Assembly (NCBI GenBank): GCA_032173965.1
Contig: JAVUNC010000019.1
Location: 8,742,501 to 8,806,500, forward strand
Length of the DNA stretch: 64,000 nt
Source of the DNA: Sitta carolinensis
Taxonomy: Eukaryota; Chordata; Aves; Passeriformes; Sittidae
Direction of reading: 5' to 3'
Shown here: positions 14,001-25,993 of the stretch, in pieces
How the letters are laid out: every line of letters starts with the position of its first letter
Numbering within the stretch: the stretch's first letter is position 1
Notes under the pieces: generated by a model
Told to the model about the DNA's origin: nothing
Database searches by the model: none
The model's input: only the letters and a program-made list of their open reading frames with translations
Made by a program: the position numbers and the translations under genes

Positions 14001-16684
14001 ATAACTCAATTTATTAATTCTAGACAGCATATAGTAAACTGCCTTCTGTAGCAATTTGCAATGATGAAGGAGAGCTATTGAGGAACTTTCCCCTCTTTTA
14101 AAAAAGACACTTTAACTGTCACATCCTGTATAACAATCCATGTTTCCCCTTGCTTCTTTCAGCTGCTTTCCAAGTTGGCAGTCTTAAGAAAGCATTTTCA
14201 AAAGAAATCAAATTTTTCTTTGATTGAAAGAAGGTGTGTTTTCCTCATGCTCCTCTATGCAATGTTTTAAAAGGGAATAAAGTGCCATTTCATCTGAAAC
14301 GATACTGTGATCTATTATATTTTGGGATTTTCTGTCTCAACGTGTTTCATTTATTTACTTGCACTCAAGACAGTTAGCAAAAGAGCAAACAGCCTGACCT
14401 TTGGACAACTGTCAAAAAGCCCAACTCTGCAACTACAACAACCAGTGTGACCTTCTTCTCTACCTCCAGCAGCCAACAATCACACACAATGAAGGAGAAA
14501 AAAGCAGCTTGGCCTGTGCAGAAAACTGGACTAGGCGAGGTAACACAGCCTGTTCTCAAAGCACCTGTAGATGAGCACTTTGTGAACCTTCTCAGAGCAT
14601 CTGAGACCTACCAGCTGAATTCCAGAACTGTTCCCTGTGATGCCCTGCCAGCAGCAGCCGCTGCCAGTTTTGCCAGAAGAGATTTATCCACGTTTCTGTA
14701 GCTCTATCTCTGTCACCTCAGACTGGATATTGCATATCATCTGTTTTGCTGAGGGCACCATAAACACCTAATTATTTACTCCTCCATAATCCATATCCAA
14801 TTTTCACAGCTGCATGAGTACAGAGCTGGCAGGAAGGCTTTTGAGGTTATGGCTCCATGCACAGAGACCTGAGAGTCTCCAGTCATTACCCAACACACCA
14901 CTAGAAACCCGGGGAGCTTCCCAGCAGCACACTCACTGCAGCTAATGGGCTGCATTGTGGGCCAGAGTTTGCTTCCAATGGATTTCCAAGGTCAAGATCA
15001 TCAAAAGCATATATTGCTGCAGTGTTGGGAAGTAAAACACAAAGTGGATCTAAACAAAGAGGAAACCTACCATGACCACTGTTAATTCTCAATAGTTCTA
15101 CACTCCAAGCAAAATACAAGAAGCACATGTCAGTGGTTCTCTTAGAAACAGAAAGAGCCACTGCATTTTCTGACCCCTTTCTATACTGCATCAGAAGTGG
15201 CTTGGTTTTATTAGGAAAAATATACAGTGCAATATCCTATGCCATGCAATATGCTCCACGACTCAGAGGACATGTGGTTGATTTTATTGATTCAATTTTC
15301 ACACTACTGTAACCCCATTATTGCCAGCAGAGCAATTGGAAACTGCAAGCAGATTCTAGATTGATAGACTCTGATATTTCTATTTTTCTTAAATACACAG
15401 CTAGCTTTATTTCTTTTCCTTGCCTTTTTATTTTTATTTGGATTTTCCTTTCTAATAAACCCACTGCTGTGGGACACCTACTCAATGGTACGCTAGTAAA
15501 AAAGGGACAAAATTCATTCCATTAGAGGCATTTATTGGTATTATTAGGATTTTACAACATGATAGCATAATCTATCCTTTGCCTGAAGTAAACACTCTTA
15601 AAGGAAAGTCCACAGGGAGAGTAAAACTGAAGCATTTTTTAAAGTGGTGAATAGTAATCAGATACATAGCTGGAGGAAAAAATAATGTTATACCAAGAAG
15701 ATAGATACAGCAAGTAGACCACACGACAAGCATGATATCAAGGCATCAAAATATGACTGTAGCATATACTTTGGAGCAATAAGAAGGGGAGAAGAAATCA
15801 AGGACAAAATGGCAGGAGGAAAACATCAGGATTGTCACTATTAGCAGCTAGAGGAGAAACGCAGGATAAGAGAGGTAAGGATTTGAATGCTTGCACTGGA
15901 ATCAGCACAGTGAGAAACAGGAACCAAAGATTTCCCAGCTTGTATCTCCAGGCTCTGAAAGAGACTACTTACAGCTCAGAAAGAGACTACCAGGGTTTCA
16001 AGCTACCACTCACATTGTAATGATTGGAGGATAGCTGAATTCCTATGGATCTTGGAGATTCTTATGGATGTGTTGCAGGACACCTAGACTGTTAATCACC
16101 ATACCTCTGCTATGCAAACTGGTCCAATGTTTCCTGTATTCTAGCTCTTTATTCCGTATTTTTTCCTTTGTTTTTCTGGTCTTGATGCTATCAAATTCTT
16201 CTGCATAGAAATGTTAACTACACCTGGAGTTCCTATAAAAATACTTGGTACTAGTGCAGCCAGTCATTTACTGAGCTCAAAAGCAGAACTGTAGCATAAA
16301 GTGCACAATAACACTGCCTATTTAGATTATCTGAGATAATGGTCTCATAAATTGTGACTATTCTTAAAGTGATCAACACTGACTCTCTTAATAGGCCTAT
16401 TACAAGGTCAGCAATAGAGGATAAGAAAAAAAAACAGTTTCTATAGCCTCCACTTGTTTAGAAGTCAGGTTTCCCATTTAGTGCTAAACCAAAACAAGAA
16501 AAAAAAGCCATACTGTTCACATACAGCAGTGACTGAAGTATTAGCAAATACCATTTAAGAAATCTTTTAATTTCTGCCTGTTTTCATTTTATTAAGCTGA
16601 TATGACAAACAGTATGCATTCAAAGCAAAAGTATTGATCCCAGAGACTTTTTCTTTTCTCACAAATGCCAAAGTAAATTAGCAA
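11087..16684 (-). other. Intron, no gene seen
   Basis: AT-rich with A/CAAA tracts at 11978-12012 and 13899-13928. Short frames only; no family recognised. Confidence 0.6.
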
Positions 16685-16692
16685 TAACTCAC

Positions 16693-16735
16693 CTGAAGAC
16701 AACTGAAGAGAGGAAAAAAAAAAATCAGTGTAATA
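16693..16735 (-). other. NRXN1: Candidate recursive splice site
   Basis: The NRXN1 sense strand reads CACTGA (branch-point-like), T11, CCTCTCTTCAG, then TTGTCTTCAG|GTGAGT. A full 3' splice site is thus immediately followed by a consensus donor, the hallmark of recursive splicing in very long neuronal introns. If the upstream AG is used instead, a 10-nt micro-exon (16693-16702) results. Confidence 0.45.
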
Positions 16736-16877
16736 GAGATTGTCTCCAGAGCTGTAAAAGTGGAAGCTGGTATAGTCTGTGCTACCTCCTGGGGTAGCAG
16801 AATAACAGGATGAAGCCGAGATGAAGCTGCCCTCTTGGAGGAAAGGTGTGCAAACACATCTCCAAGAGCTGTGTCTC

Positions 16878-16921
16878 CCATTGTTGAGTTAGCTCTTTCC
16901 TAAAGAGCTAACTGGCAATGG
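16878..16921. repeat. Composite perfect hairpin
   Basis: Inner stem AGTTAGCTCTTT / AAAGAGCTAACT (12 bp, 3-base loop CCT, 16887-16913). The outer stem CCATTG / CAATGG (6 bp) is separated from it by a 3x2 internal loop. The whole fold is 44 nt. Confidence 0.85.
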
Positions 16922-17555
16922 AAAGAATTCCTCCCTGGGATGCCCGACTGCCTGTGGCTAGCTTAAACACAGTGCCTAAAGTTTAGATGCTTGTTCCAGA
17001 TGAGACGATTCACACTTTCTCAGTAAATCCCAGAGCTTTTTTACGCGGGTTAAAAGCAGCGAGAGCACTGCCAAGAAGTTCAGCTGCATGGGGAGGGTCT
17101 GATTTTCCCTGCTAACACAGGTGGGAGAGAAGGAGCAGCTCTGAGGACAAGAGGCAGCAAAGGAGAAATTCCCAAATTGTTGATTAAAAAAAATTATAAC
17201 AAGAACAACTTGTGATAAATAATTATGTAGGCGTGGTTAAGTGCTCATCAGATGAAGACAGGCACTAAGAGGTGTGAAAGGAGACACACGAAAGATTTTC
17301 ATTACACCAGCCCCGAGTTGGTAAAGTGTGAAGCTTACCATTAATCTTGTAACTTTGAAACTTTAACTAAGAACTAGTTCTTTCAAGGTAGTTTGTAAAA
17401 TTCTGTAGCTGTATTTGATTTGCAAGCATTTTTCCTTTCAGTTCATACACAGGTAATAGACAGCACAGGGAGAATGCTGCTAATCAATCTCATCCTCAAG
17501 CCACATCAATCTTGGATCTGTATCAACCCAATTTTACCTAAGCTAAATCACTGCT

Positions 17556-17559
17556 TAAA

Positions 17560-17591
<32 letters not shown>

Positions 17592-17600
17592 AAAAAAAAA
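17556..17600. repeat. A-rich tract with AAAAG units
   Basis: About 20 A, then GAAAAGAAAAG and a further A13. Low complexity; frames through it are meaningless poly-Lys or poly-Phe. Confidence 0.9.
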
Positions 17601-18337
17601 GCCAGAAGATGAATATTTGATGAGGAGTAAGCTGGTACATGAGACTTCCTCCAAGACCTGGGGGAAGTCCAGAATAAATGCCCAGTAGGACAGAATAACA
17701 GATAGAAAACAAAAACAAAAATAATCCCTTGCTGGTAAACAAACATAAAACAACACAACAAAAATGTCTTTTGGTAGTAAAAGCAAATTATCATATTTGC
17801 CTAACTTCAAAGAAGGTAGAACGTCTCTAGAGACACATTTGCATTAAGCACAGCCCTATTAAAATTGATGACAATTATTATTTAAGGAAAATCCACCTCT
17901 GTGTTTCCTAAAGGGGAGAATGCCACATGATGAAATGTGCATAAGAAAACACAAGACAGCAGCTAATTCTAGGCATCAAAGTCAAGTGATCTGTGTAGGA
18001 TCACAGACAGTCCAAAGAAGAAATTTCACCCTCCACAGAAGATTATTCACAGCATCTCTAATTTTGAATATGTCCAGGAAATATATAAGGGGACTCCAAA
18101 GCGCTGAATTAGGTTTATAAATCAGAGCTCTAATGCTAAGACTGAGTATTGTCAAGACACCCACAGGCCTAGTTCCATGCTCCAAGAGGGAAAAGTGTAA
18201 CTTCCATGGAAAAACACACGTGCTCTACCTTCACGATCTGTCTTACCCCTACTCGAGCAGGAGATTATAAATTTCACCTAGTGCATTAGGAATTAAATGC
18301 TCACCTGCATGCTAAGAAGGAGTGATAAAGTCTTTTC

Positions 18338-18363
18338 TTTTTTTTTTTTTTTTTTTTTTTTTT
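18338..18363. repeat. T26 homopolymer
   Basis: Uninterrupted T run. Together with the A32 run 202 bp away it forms an inverted pair. Confidence 0.95.
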
Positions 18364-18564
18364 GTTAATGAATAGAGATGAAACCTTTTCACCAGCAGCA
18401 GTTAGCATCCAATTTAAGTACATCAGTGAGCTGCCTTGCTCTTTGCAGTTGAAAAAGAGATCCAACAGCGGTGATGGTGATGAATGACTGCAGATGAGTA
18501 GGTACATTAAGCCTACACTCACAGTGCATCCTGAGCTGCTGCTGCTGTTTGCATTTACTACAAA

Positions 18565-18565
<1 letters not shown>

Positions 18566-18597
<32 letters not shown>
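18566..18597. repeat. A32 homopolymer
   Basis: Uninterrupted A run, complementary to the T26 run at 18338-18363. The 202 bp between them is of mixed composition and contains CAGCAG and CTGCTGCTGCTG patches near its ends that could extend pairing. Confidence 0.95.
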
Positions 18598-18600
<3 letters not shown>

Positions 18601-21541
18601 AGAGAAGAGGGTCTGGGGAAAACAAAAAATGGGGGAAGTGCAGTGTGAGACAACGTGCATTACACCACAAACAGAATCAAGGAGAAATCCAGCCCAGCCT
18701 GAGAACACAGCAGCAAGGGGGGACCTGAAGGCATCCCAGTTTCACAGAATGTGAAGGGAAGTTAATTACTGTGAGTTTCGATAGTAGAAAAAAAAAGAGT
18801 ATTTCAAAGCCCAACATGATTCTGGGACACTACCTGTGGGGCATTACACGATTCATGTATTGACCAGAACATCAAGAGTGAGGATTCTGAATTGCAAAAC
18901 AAAACAAGAACCAAAACCAAACCAAACAAACAAAATTTAACACCTGATTAAATAAAGCAAGTGGAATGCTGGGGAATAGCTGGGAAGCATGGAAAATAAA
19001 GGGGAAAAGAAGAATAAAAGTTGTTAGCTAGCAAGATAAAAGACAGATCTATGGACAGACAGGTAGAGGCATAGACAGAAATAAAAAAATAAAAACATCA
19101 TAGAAACTGTATCTATGGCAACACTGAAATAGAAATTAGTAGACATTTTTCTGCATTTGAAGTCTGAAGGTTGGAAGAAAATCAAGCCACGTTGCCAGCT
19201 ATTTTTCTGTGGTCTGCATTATAGAAAACATGTCAGGAGACAGAAAAGAGAATATCAATCAGGTCAGAAGAAGGGAAATAGAACATCCTTCTTGCTTCCC
19301 TAATAAGATGCCCTTTCTAGTCCTCATTTTCTAAACCAGAGGTACATTCTTTTTTACAATAAAATTCTTTTTTTCTAAGAGGTAATGTTCAGATATGGGG
19401 AATTCCATTTGATTTAAAAGAATGTAGATTTTATATGAATTGTATCAATTTATTTAAGTATTTAATTAATTTAAAGAATATAAATGACTGGTTCCCTTGA
19501 TTGCCTTTTCTCTCAAAATGCACGTCAGAACCAAACATTTTTATTTGTACACTGTCAAATTTGGTCCCTATATATATTTTCAAAATTTGTTAGGTAAATG
19601 TACGTAATTACTGACATAATTTGTAATCTCTTATAAAATGCCACAATATTTTCCACTAGAATTTTGTTCCTCCAATGCATTGTGCAGCTCATATTTCGGG
19701 TTTTCCCTAACCTGTTATCATTCCTACTTAAAAAGGTAGCGCTTGACTTTTCATTGCTTTGTTCTTTGTTCAGTCATTTATACACGAGCAAGTGGGTGTG
19801 AAGTGCTGGCAGATGTGTCAGGCTGTGTTCCACTGCCTCCGACAACCACAGAACGAGAAAGGCACTGGATACTTAACCTCACCACTTCTGTTTCAACAAT
19901 TAGGCACTAGTATTCAAGACTCATATATTAGGCTGTTTAACCAGTCATAGACTTAGAAGCTGACTGTCAGGAGTATATATTAAGAGAAGAATGCTGTAAT
20001 GGGATTTTTAATCTATCCATTGAAAAGGAAAAGAGGTGCAAATTGTCGGAGAACTGAGAATGAGGAAAAACATAATTTCAGACCAAAGAAAAAAAACCAA
20101 ATTCATGCCCTAGGCTTCAAAAGCTCTGAATTGTATCTTAAGCATCAGCATTACTTTAATATGTTTCTAAAATAAGTACATTACATAAAATGTCTGTTCA
20201 AATTCTAAAATGAAGTAATTCTTCACTTGGATAACATTATTCAAAGGAACAATCTGACAGAAGCAACTCAAAATTTCCCTGCATGATGAAGTACATCTCA
20301 TGCACATACTCCATGCATAAATTACATTCCTGGGTTCCTCAGAGGATTCCACATTGGATAAATTTGCCCTCCATTGTTCAAAGCGCTCTTCCCCACTCCA
20401 GCTCTCAGACATGCCTTCAATGCAATATGGCCTCAGATTGTGCTGACAGTCATGCTGATTTAAGGGCTCAGGACTCACAGTATTTCCAGCACATAATTTT
20501 TAAAGCTACAGATAGTCCCCCTGAAAAGTGTCCAAGGATGTTGTACCTATACAGAAAAAATGCTAAGTATGTACTCTGAGAAACTGTAAAAACCACACTA
20601 ATGCTGTAATTCCAAATAGTGATGTTTCTAATTTCTCTGTTATTTTAACTGAAGAACACCTTAAAAAATTGTCTACAAAACATATAATCTGCAGTAGAGG
20701 TCTCTAGAAATTTGTGAATATAAACTGAAAACCAGTGGAAACAGAACATGGGAAATAAAATTGTGGCTACAAGGACAGTGGAGGAAAGGAGGTAATGGAA
20801 TAAGAAATCAAGGTTTTAAAACCAATTAATAATCTGTATGAAATTCTGAGCATGTGGAGTGTAAGTCCATTTAAGACACTGGAAATTACTTCTTCTTAGT
20901 CTATAAATAAATGTGGCTCTTGAGAGTTTTGCTTGACTCCAGAAAAAGAGGAACTAAGGAATTACTATGCTCACTGATGTTGAGAAATTATTCAGTAGGA
21001 GAAATTATAATCCTATGATACTAGTCATGCCTGTACATAATGTCAGCCTAGGCATTATATGAATCCCCAATGCAGAAACTGAGGAGTTCACAACAGCTGT
21101 GATATTCTAAAAGGTGCTGTTAAAGAGAAGCACCATGCATCCCTTCCTGGGAGAAATTGCCATAAGTCTAAGCCTTTTCCTCGTCCTCATCTACAAGCTC
21201 TTAGCTGTGCTCAGCCCTCATCAGCTGATGTGCACTCAAGAAGCTGAACTGGATGTTAATGACCCACCATTCATAAATCTGCAGAGCTGCCTTCAGTGCC
21301 ACAACATTCCAGGCTGGATTAAAAGACACCTCTAAACCCCTAAAATGTATTTAATACAAGCCTACCCTGCACTTGCCAGGTAACAGAGTGAGATGGAGCC
21401 ATCATTGTTGATTATGATTGTACTGTGAGCATTCAAATGCTCTAGTTAAACACAAATCTTAAAGAAAAGAATAACAACAAAAAACCTCTCTTTCAAACCA
21501 AGTACAGCACATAATTTTCCCATAACCCTGATAAGCAGCTG
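18598..21541 (-). other. Intron, no gene seen
   Basis: AT-rich, with a CAAA-type tract at 18897-18936. The two overlapping opposite frames at 20.17-20.58 kb mirror each other and show no domain. Confidence 0.55.
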
Positions 21542-22086
21542 TTTCCAGAGGGCTGCATCCAGCACTGGGGCTCCCAAGCACAGGAAGAATATGGACTTTG
21601 AAGTCCAGAGCAGCAAGTCCAGAGGAGAGCTGTGATGACCAGAGGGCTGGAACGCCTCTCCTGTGAAGGCAGGCTGACACAGCTGGGGCAGTTCAGCCTG
21701 GAGAAAAGAAACTCTGGTGAGATCTTTTAGGATCCAGTACCAGGATGTACCAGTACCCAAAGGGCCCTACAAGAATGCTAGAGGGAACATTTTGATAAGG
21801 GCATGTAGTGAGTGATAGGACAAGGGGCAATGGCCTTAAACTGAAAGAAGAGAGATTTATCAGAGATCAGGAAGAAATTCTTTACTGAGAGGGTGGTGAG
21901 GCACTGGAACAGGTTGCCATGGATGTTCCATCCCTAGAAGTGTTCAAGGCCAGGCTGGATGAAGCCCTGAGCAACGTGGTCTAGTGCAAGGTATCCCTGC
22001 CCATGGCAGAGAATGTGAACCCAAATCTCTAAGATCACTTCTGATCCAAACAATACTGTGATTCCAATAATGCCATTCTATGATTT
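21542..22086 (+). mobile_element. CR1 LINE fragment, about 545 bp
   Basis: It follows CR1 order: 'ggctgcatccagcactgggg', 'gtccagaggagagctgtgat', 'cagcctggagaaaagaaact', 'gataggacaaggggcaatgg', 'gaagaaattctttactgaga', 'gttcaaggccaggctggatg', and a degenerate TGATTC/CATTCTATG end. It is 5'-truncated with no intact reading frame; several local short frames are remnants only. Confidence 0.88.
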
Positions 22087-23322
22087 GAGCGATTCTTATT
22101 TGTATCACACAAAGGAGTATGCATAAGTCACCAAGAAGAAACTCCTTCTCACACTGCACCCTTACACTACTCATTTGTGTCATCTGAAGTGTCTGCAACA
22201 ATTGCTGCAAAGATACACAACACAAAAAGCAGCTTAAAGCTTCTACTTCTCTTCTGAATAATTTATCAAATGCTTAGTTGTACTTTAGAGATCTCTTTTC
22301 TTAAACTCAGATTACAGCACTAAGGGACATGGTGTGAATTCCTCATGCTCACACAGATGAACCATTATTCATACAACTAACCCTACTGTGACAAAACCGA
22401 AGTGCAGCTCCAAATACAGGGCAGTAAACTGAAAATCAGAATTTCTGATGTTCTTCTAGGCGCCTATCATTCTGCATAAATATGAACGAACCAATTTACT
22501 TAGTTTTTTTTGCACAAGGGAGCTCTTCCTCACTCACATCACTTAGGAAGTTTAAAAAGCTGGACTTTGACAGACTTTGACTCACATATATTGAACAATC
22601 TCCTTTTTAAAAGCAATATTCTACAAGTAGGTTAGCTCAAAAGATGACTTCTATTTTCTCAATAAATGCTTTTGCTATGCAGAAGAGGCAAACATCAGGA
22701 TGCAGTCTCAGAGAGGAGCTACATACTACTCATGTGCAGTACCTCCAAGTAGCAGGAAAACGGATCCTCAGCCTAGTTTATGTTCAGATGGTATCTTTGG
22801 AGTGTGGAGGCCTTTGTTGCTTTTCTCTAATAAAGGTACACCAGTTAGTGTGCAGAAAGAATCCAGAGATTGGAAAAAAACTGGAAGCACTATCCCTCTA
22901 CTGCTTTTATAAGCATAAACCCAGAATATTAATAGAAATAGTCAACCTGACTGCAAAGCACTGACACTGGTAGCTGGACCCAGGACTGTAATGGTTCCTA
23001 AGGAGCTGTTACAGCCTAACTAGTCAGTGAACCCCAAATTAAGAGGGATTTGCATGACTAGTTTAACAACTCTGAAAATGTGGTTATAGCCCACCAAATC
23101 ACAGTTGCAGAGAATCAGAGCCTCAGAGCCAGAACTGGCTCCTGTGGAGTCCCTCCTGTTACTGGAGAATATAATTGCTATTTTCGAATCAGTGTTCAAC
23201 ATACTAATTAATCAGTGAACTATAAAGGTAAATATTATGTCTACCTGAATCCCCATGGCCTGTGTGTAAAATTAAATTTGCTAGCACAACATGGGGCTGT
23301 ATTGCCTTTCCAGTAGGAGACC

Positions 23323-23808
23323 GATCACAGAATCACTGAAGGGTTTTGGACTGGAAGGGACCTTAAAGATCATCGAGTTCCAACCTCTCTGTCACAGGCA
23401 GGGACACCTCCCACTACTCCAGGTTGCTCAGAGCCCCATCCAACTTGGCCTTGACCCCTCCCAGGGATGGGACCACCCCAGCTTCTCTGGGCAACCTGTG
23501 CCAGTGCCTCACCCTCCTCACAGGGAAAAGCTTCCTCCTAATATCTAACCTAAACCTACTGACTTTCACTTGTCCTGTCACTACACACCCCTGTAAAAAG
23601 TTTCTCAATCCTTCACATGTTGGAAGGCTGAAATTAGGTCACCCCAAAGCCTTTTTTTTTTCTTTTTTTACCAGATTCTCTTGGCCTTTGCTTGTAGGGG
23701 AATTGCCCCATCCCCTAATCAGCATGAGGCAATTCCCCTCCTCTTGACTCACTCTAACAGATCAATGAATTTCCTGTACTGGGGACTCCAGAGCTGGATG
23801 TAGTATGT
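23323..23808 (-). mobile_element. CR1 LINE fragment, about 485 bp, reverse
   Basis: It begins on + with the reverse complement of the CR1 tail ('gatcacagaatcactgaagg', 'ggaccttaaagatcatcgag') and runs through 'ctcagagccccatccaactt' and 'gaaaagcttcctcctaatat' to 'ggggactccagagctggatg'. It lies in the same direction as NRXN1. It is interrupted by a T-rich stretch near 23651-23669. Confidence 0.88.
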
Positions 23809-24826
23809 GATTTTTCAAAAAAAGAAAGATAAAAACTGCACATCAAGGCACTGAGCCCTACACAGGCAATTTTAACACATGCTTTTTACAAAATCACTGC
23901 AAAGAGGAACTTAGTGATTGAACTTCCATCTTCACTTTGGTAGATGTAAGAATTCAATCTTTCAATCTACAGTCTGCACTTCTTCAGTTACACAAGATTT
24001 TTGACTTTAGAAAAAGCATGCTCGCTTGTTACAGCAGCAAAACACCACCACACTTGTAACATTTTCATTAATTCCAGTGGCAAAAGTGTTTGTTCCCCAT
24101 GGAAATTAATTAATTTAATAATTAATCAGTGTGCACAGGACTGAAATTTAAACCTTTCTCTGTCTATTCAAAGCTTTTTAGAGAAATAGCAATTTACTCT
24201 GGGTTTTTTTGTTCAGAAACAAAAAAATCTGGTTAAACAATCATTTTTTTATAACTTCACTGTATAAAATGCTCTATTTATGGTTCACATGTGAAAATAT
24301 AGAGGAGGGCATGGCAGGTGGAAGACAGACATTCCACTGCCACCTCCCTATCTTTTCCCATGTGGGTTGCAGAGAGAAGTATGTTCAGAAGTCAGCTAAA
24401 TCAGACCAGCACCCTATTATTCACTGAGGCAATACATTGTAATTTGTGTCACAACAGGAACAGGGAACAGAAGAGCTTCACTACATTTAATACTGCCAAG
24501 TACAATCACCCAAAAGACTGACAACAATTCCAGATAACTGACAATCAGTGTAATTTTCCTATTTCAACCATGTTAAAAATAGACGTTCAGCTTTGAAAAT
24601 GTTCATCTTGATAGTTTTTTGAACAAGTTGTTGCAAAGATCACTTGTCCTGGACTTGTCCACATGGTACTTTTCTCTCTTCTCAGTGTTGACAATGATCT
24701 ATGCAGTATAAAAATCTCCCTTTTTTTAATATCTGGCAATTTCAAATTGCTAGTGCAAAATGTAATTCCCAAGTCAGTAAAAGGAAATCTACTTGTTTAA
24801 GCTAACCTGTTTTTTTGCTCTTCTAG

Positions 24827-24866
24827 ACAACCCATCATTGTGCAACTTACTGCCAGGAGAGTGCAA
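24827..24866 (+). other. Exon-like segment, 40 nt, opposite strand
   Basis: The acceptor CTGTTTTTTTGCTCTTCTAG is excellent; the donor GCAA|GTACGT is moderate. All three frames are open. In the frame that would follow segment 146-223 it reads TTHHCATYCQESA plus one base. Unidentified. Confidence 0.22.
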
Positions 24867-25920
24867 GTACGTACATTATGATAGATACTTTCATCAATAT
24901 TATTGGAATGAAATCCACATTATGGAAATCACTGAAATCCACTATTTTTTTCCTTCAAGCTAGCATAATTTTTTCTGATGTTTCAGTAATCTAGTACAGA
25001 AAGATGTATTTTTCCATCTAATTTTCCTACCTATAAATGAACTGGTAGTAATAATAATGAAACTGGACATTATAGAGAAAGGTGCCTGTACAAAGTAAAA
25101 CAGGGCAGAAGATGGAATCAGTCTCAGGAGGAACAATTTTTACTCAAGTGACTCTAAAAGTTTGTGATGTGGGTTTTGGATAAGCAAAGGGGGGAAATAG
25201 CAGTATAGAGAGAAGCCTGTCAGCTGGCTCAAAAATTCCCAAAGAGATTTTAGACAGTTTTCATTTGAAGAGTCAAGCTTAGTTAGTTTTAAATGGGTTG
25301 AGACTAATGAAAAAATATGAGAAAGTGCAAAAAGGTCAAAGCAAAATGCAGAAATATTTCTCCTGACAACATTATCAGAAACGTGACCATTTCAGGACAC
25401 AATAAAGAAGGAACTGAGAGAAAGGGAAGGATTTGCCTAAAGGCTGATGGAAAACACAATACCTGCAACTGAGTATTGTGGTTCTCCTCCCAGGCTGGAC
25501 TTACTCTGGAAAGAAACTATGAGCATGGGCCAACATATGTCATGGGGAAATAAAGTAACATCACCTAAAAACCTGATATAACATAAATCTATGTGAAAAA
25601 CCCTGACCTTCTCTAAGGAAATGGGCACTTGCTAGAAGAATTTCTAATGTAATTTCAGAATTCTGAAAATACCATCCAAATCTCCTTGCACAATTTTGCT
25701 CTTTTTAATAGAACATTTTATTCCCCAGTATTTTCTTCTTTGCTTGCTCATGTATGGGCAATATGTAAATATGAAAACAACAAATACAGCTAGGTCTGGC
25801 TAAACTAATCATTTAAGCAAAATGGAAAAGAATTTAAAGCCCTAATAAACAAATAAAGATATCAGAAAAGTAATAATATTTGGGATTTTGTTCAATTTAC
25901 TTCCACAAATATCCATTATG

Positions 25921-25990
<70 letters not shown>
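25921..25990. repeat. (TA)8(TG)27 compound microsatellite
   Basis: Uninterrupted TA units at 25921-25936 run into TG units at 25937-25990, followed by a TATATATATG-like remnant near 26000. Probably highly polymorphic. Confidence 0.95.

Positions 25991-25993
<3 letters not shown>

Noticed and set aside
17538..17810. Poly-Phe/Leu frames near 17.5-17.8 kb that look like membrane segments
   Set aside because: The hydrophobic run is just the translated poly(T) tract on the minus strand.
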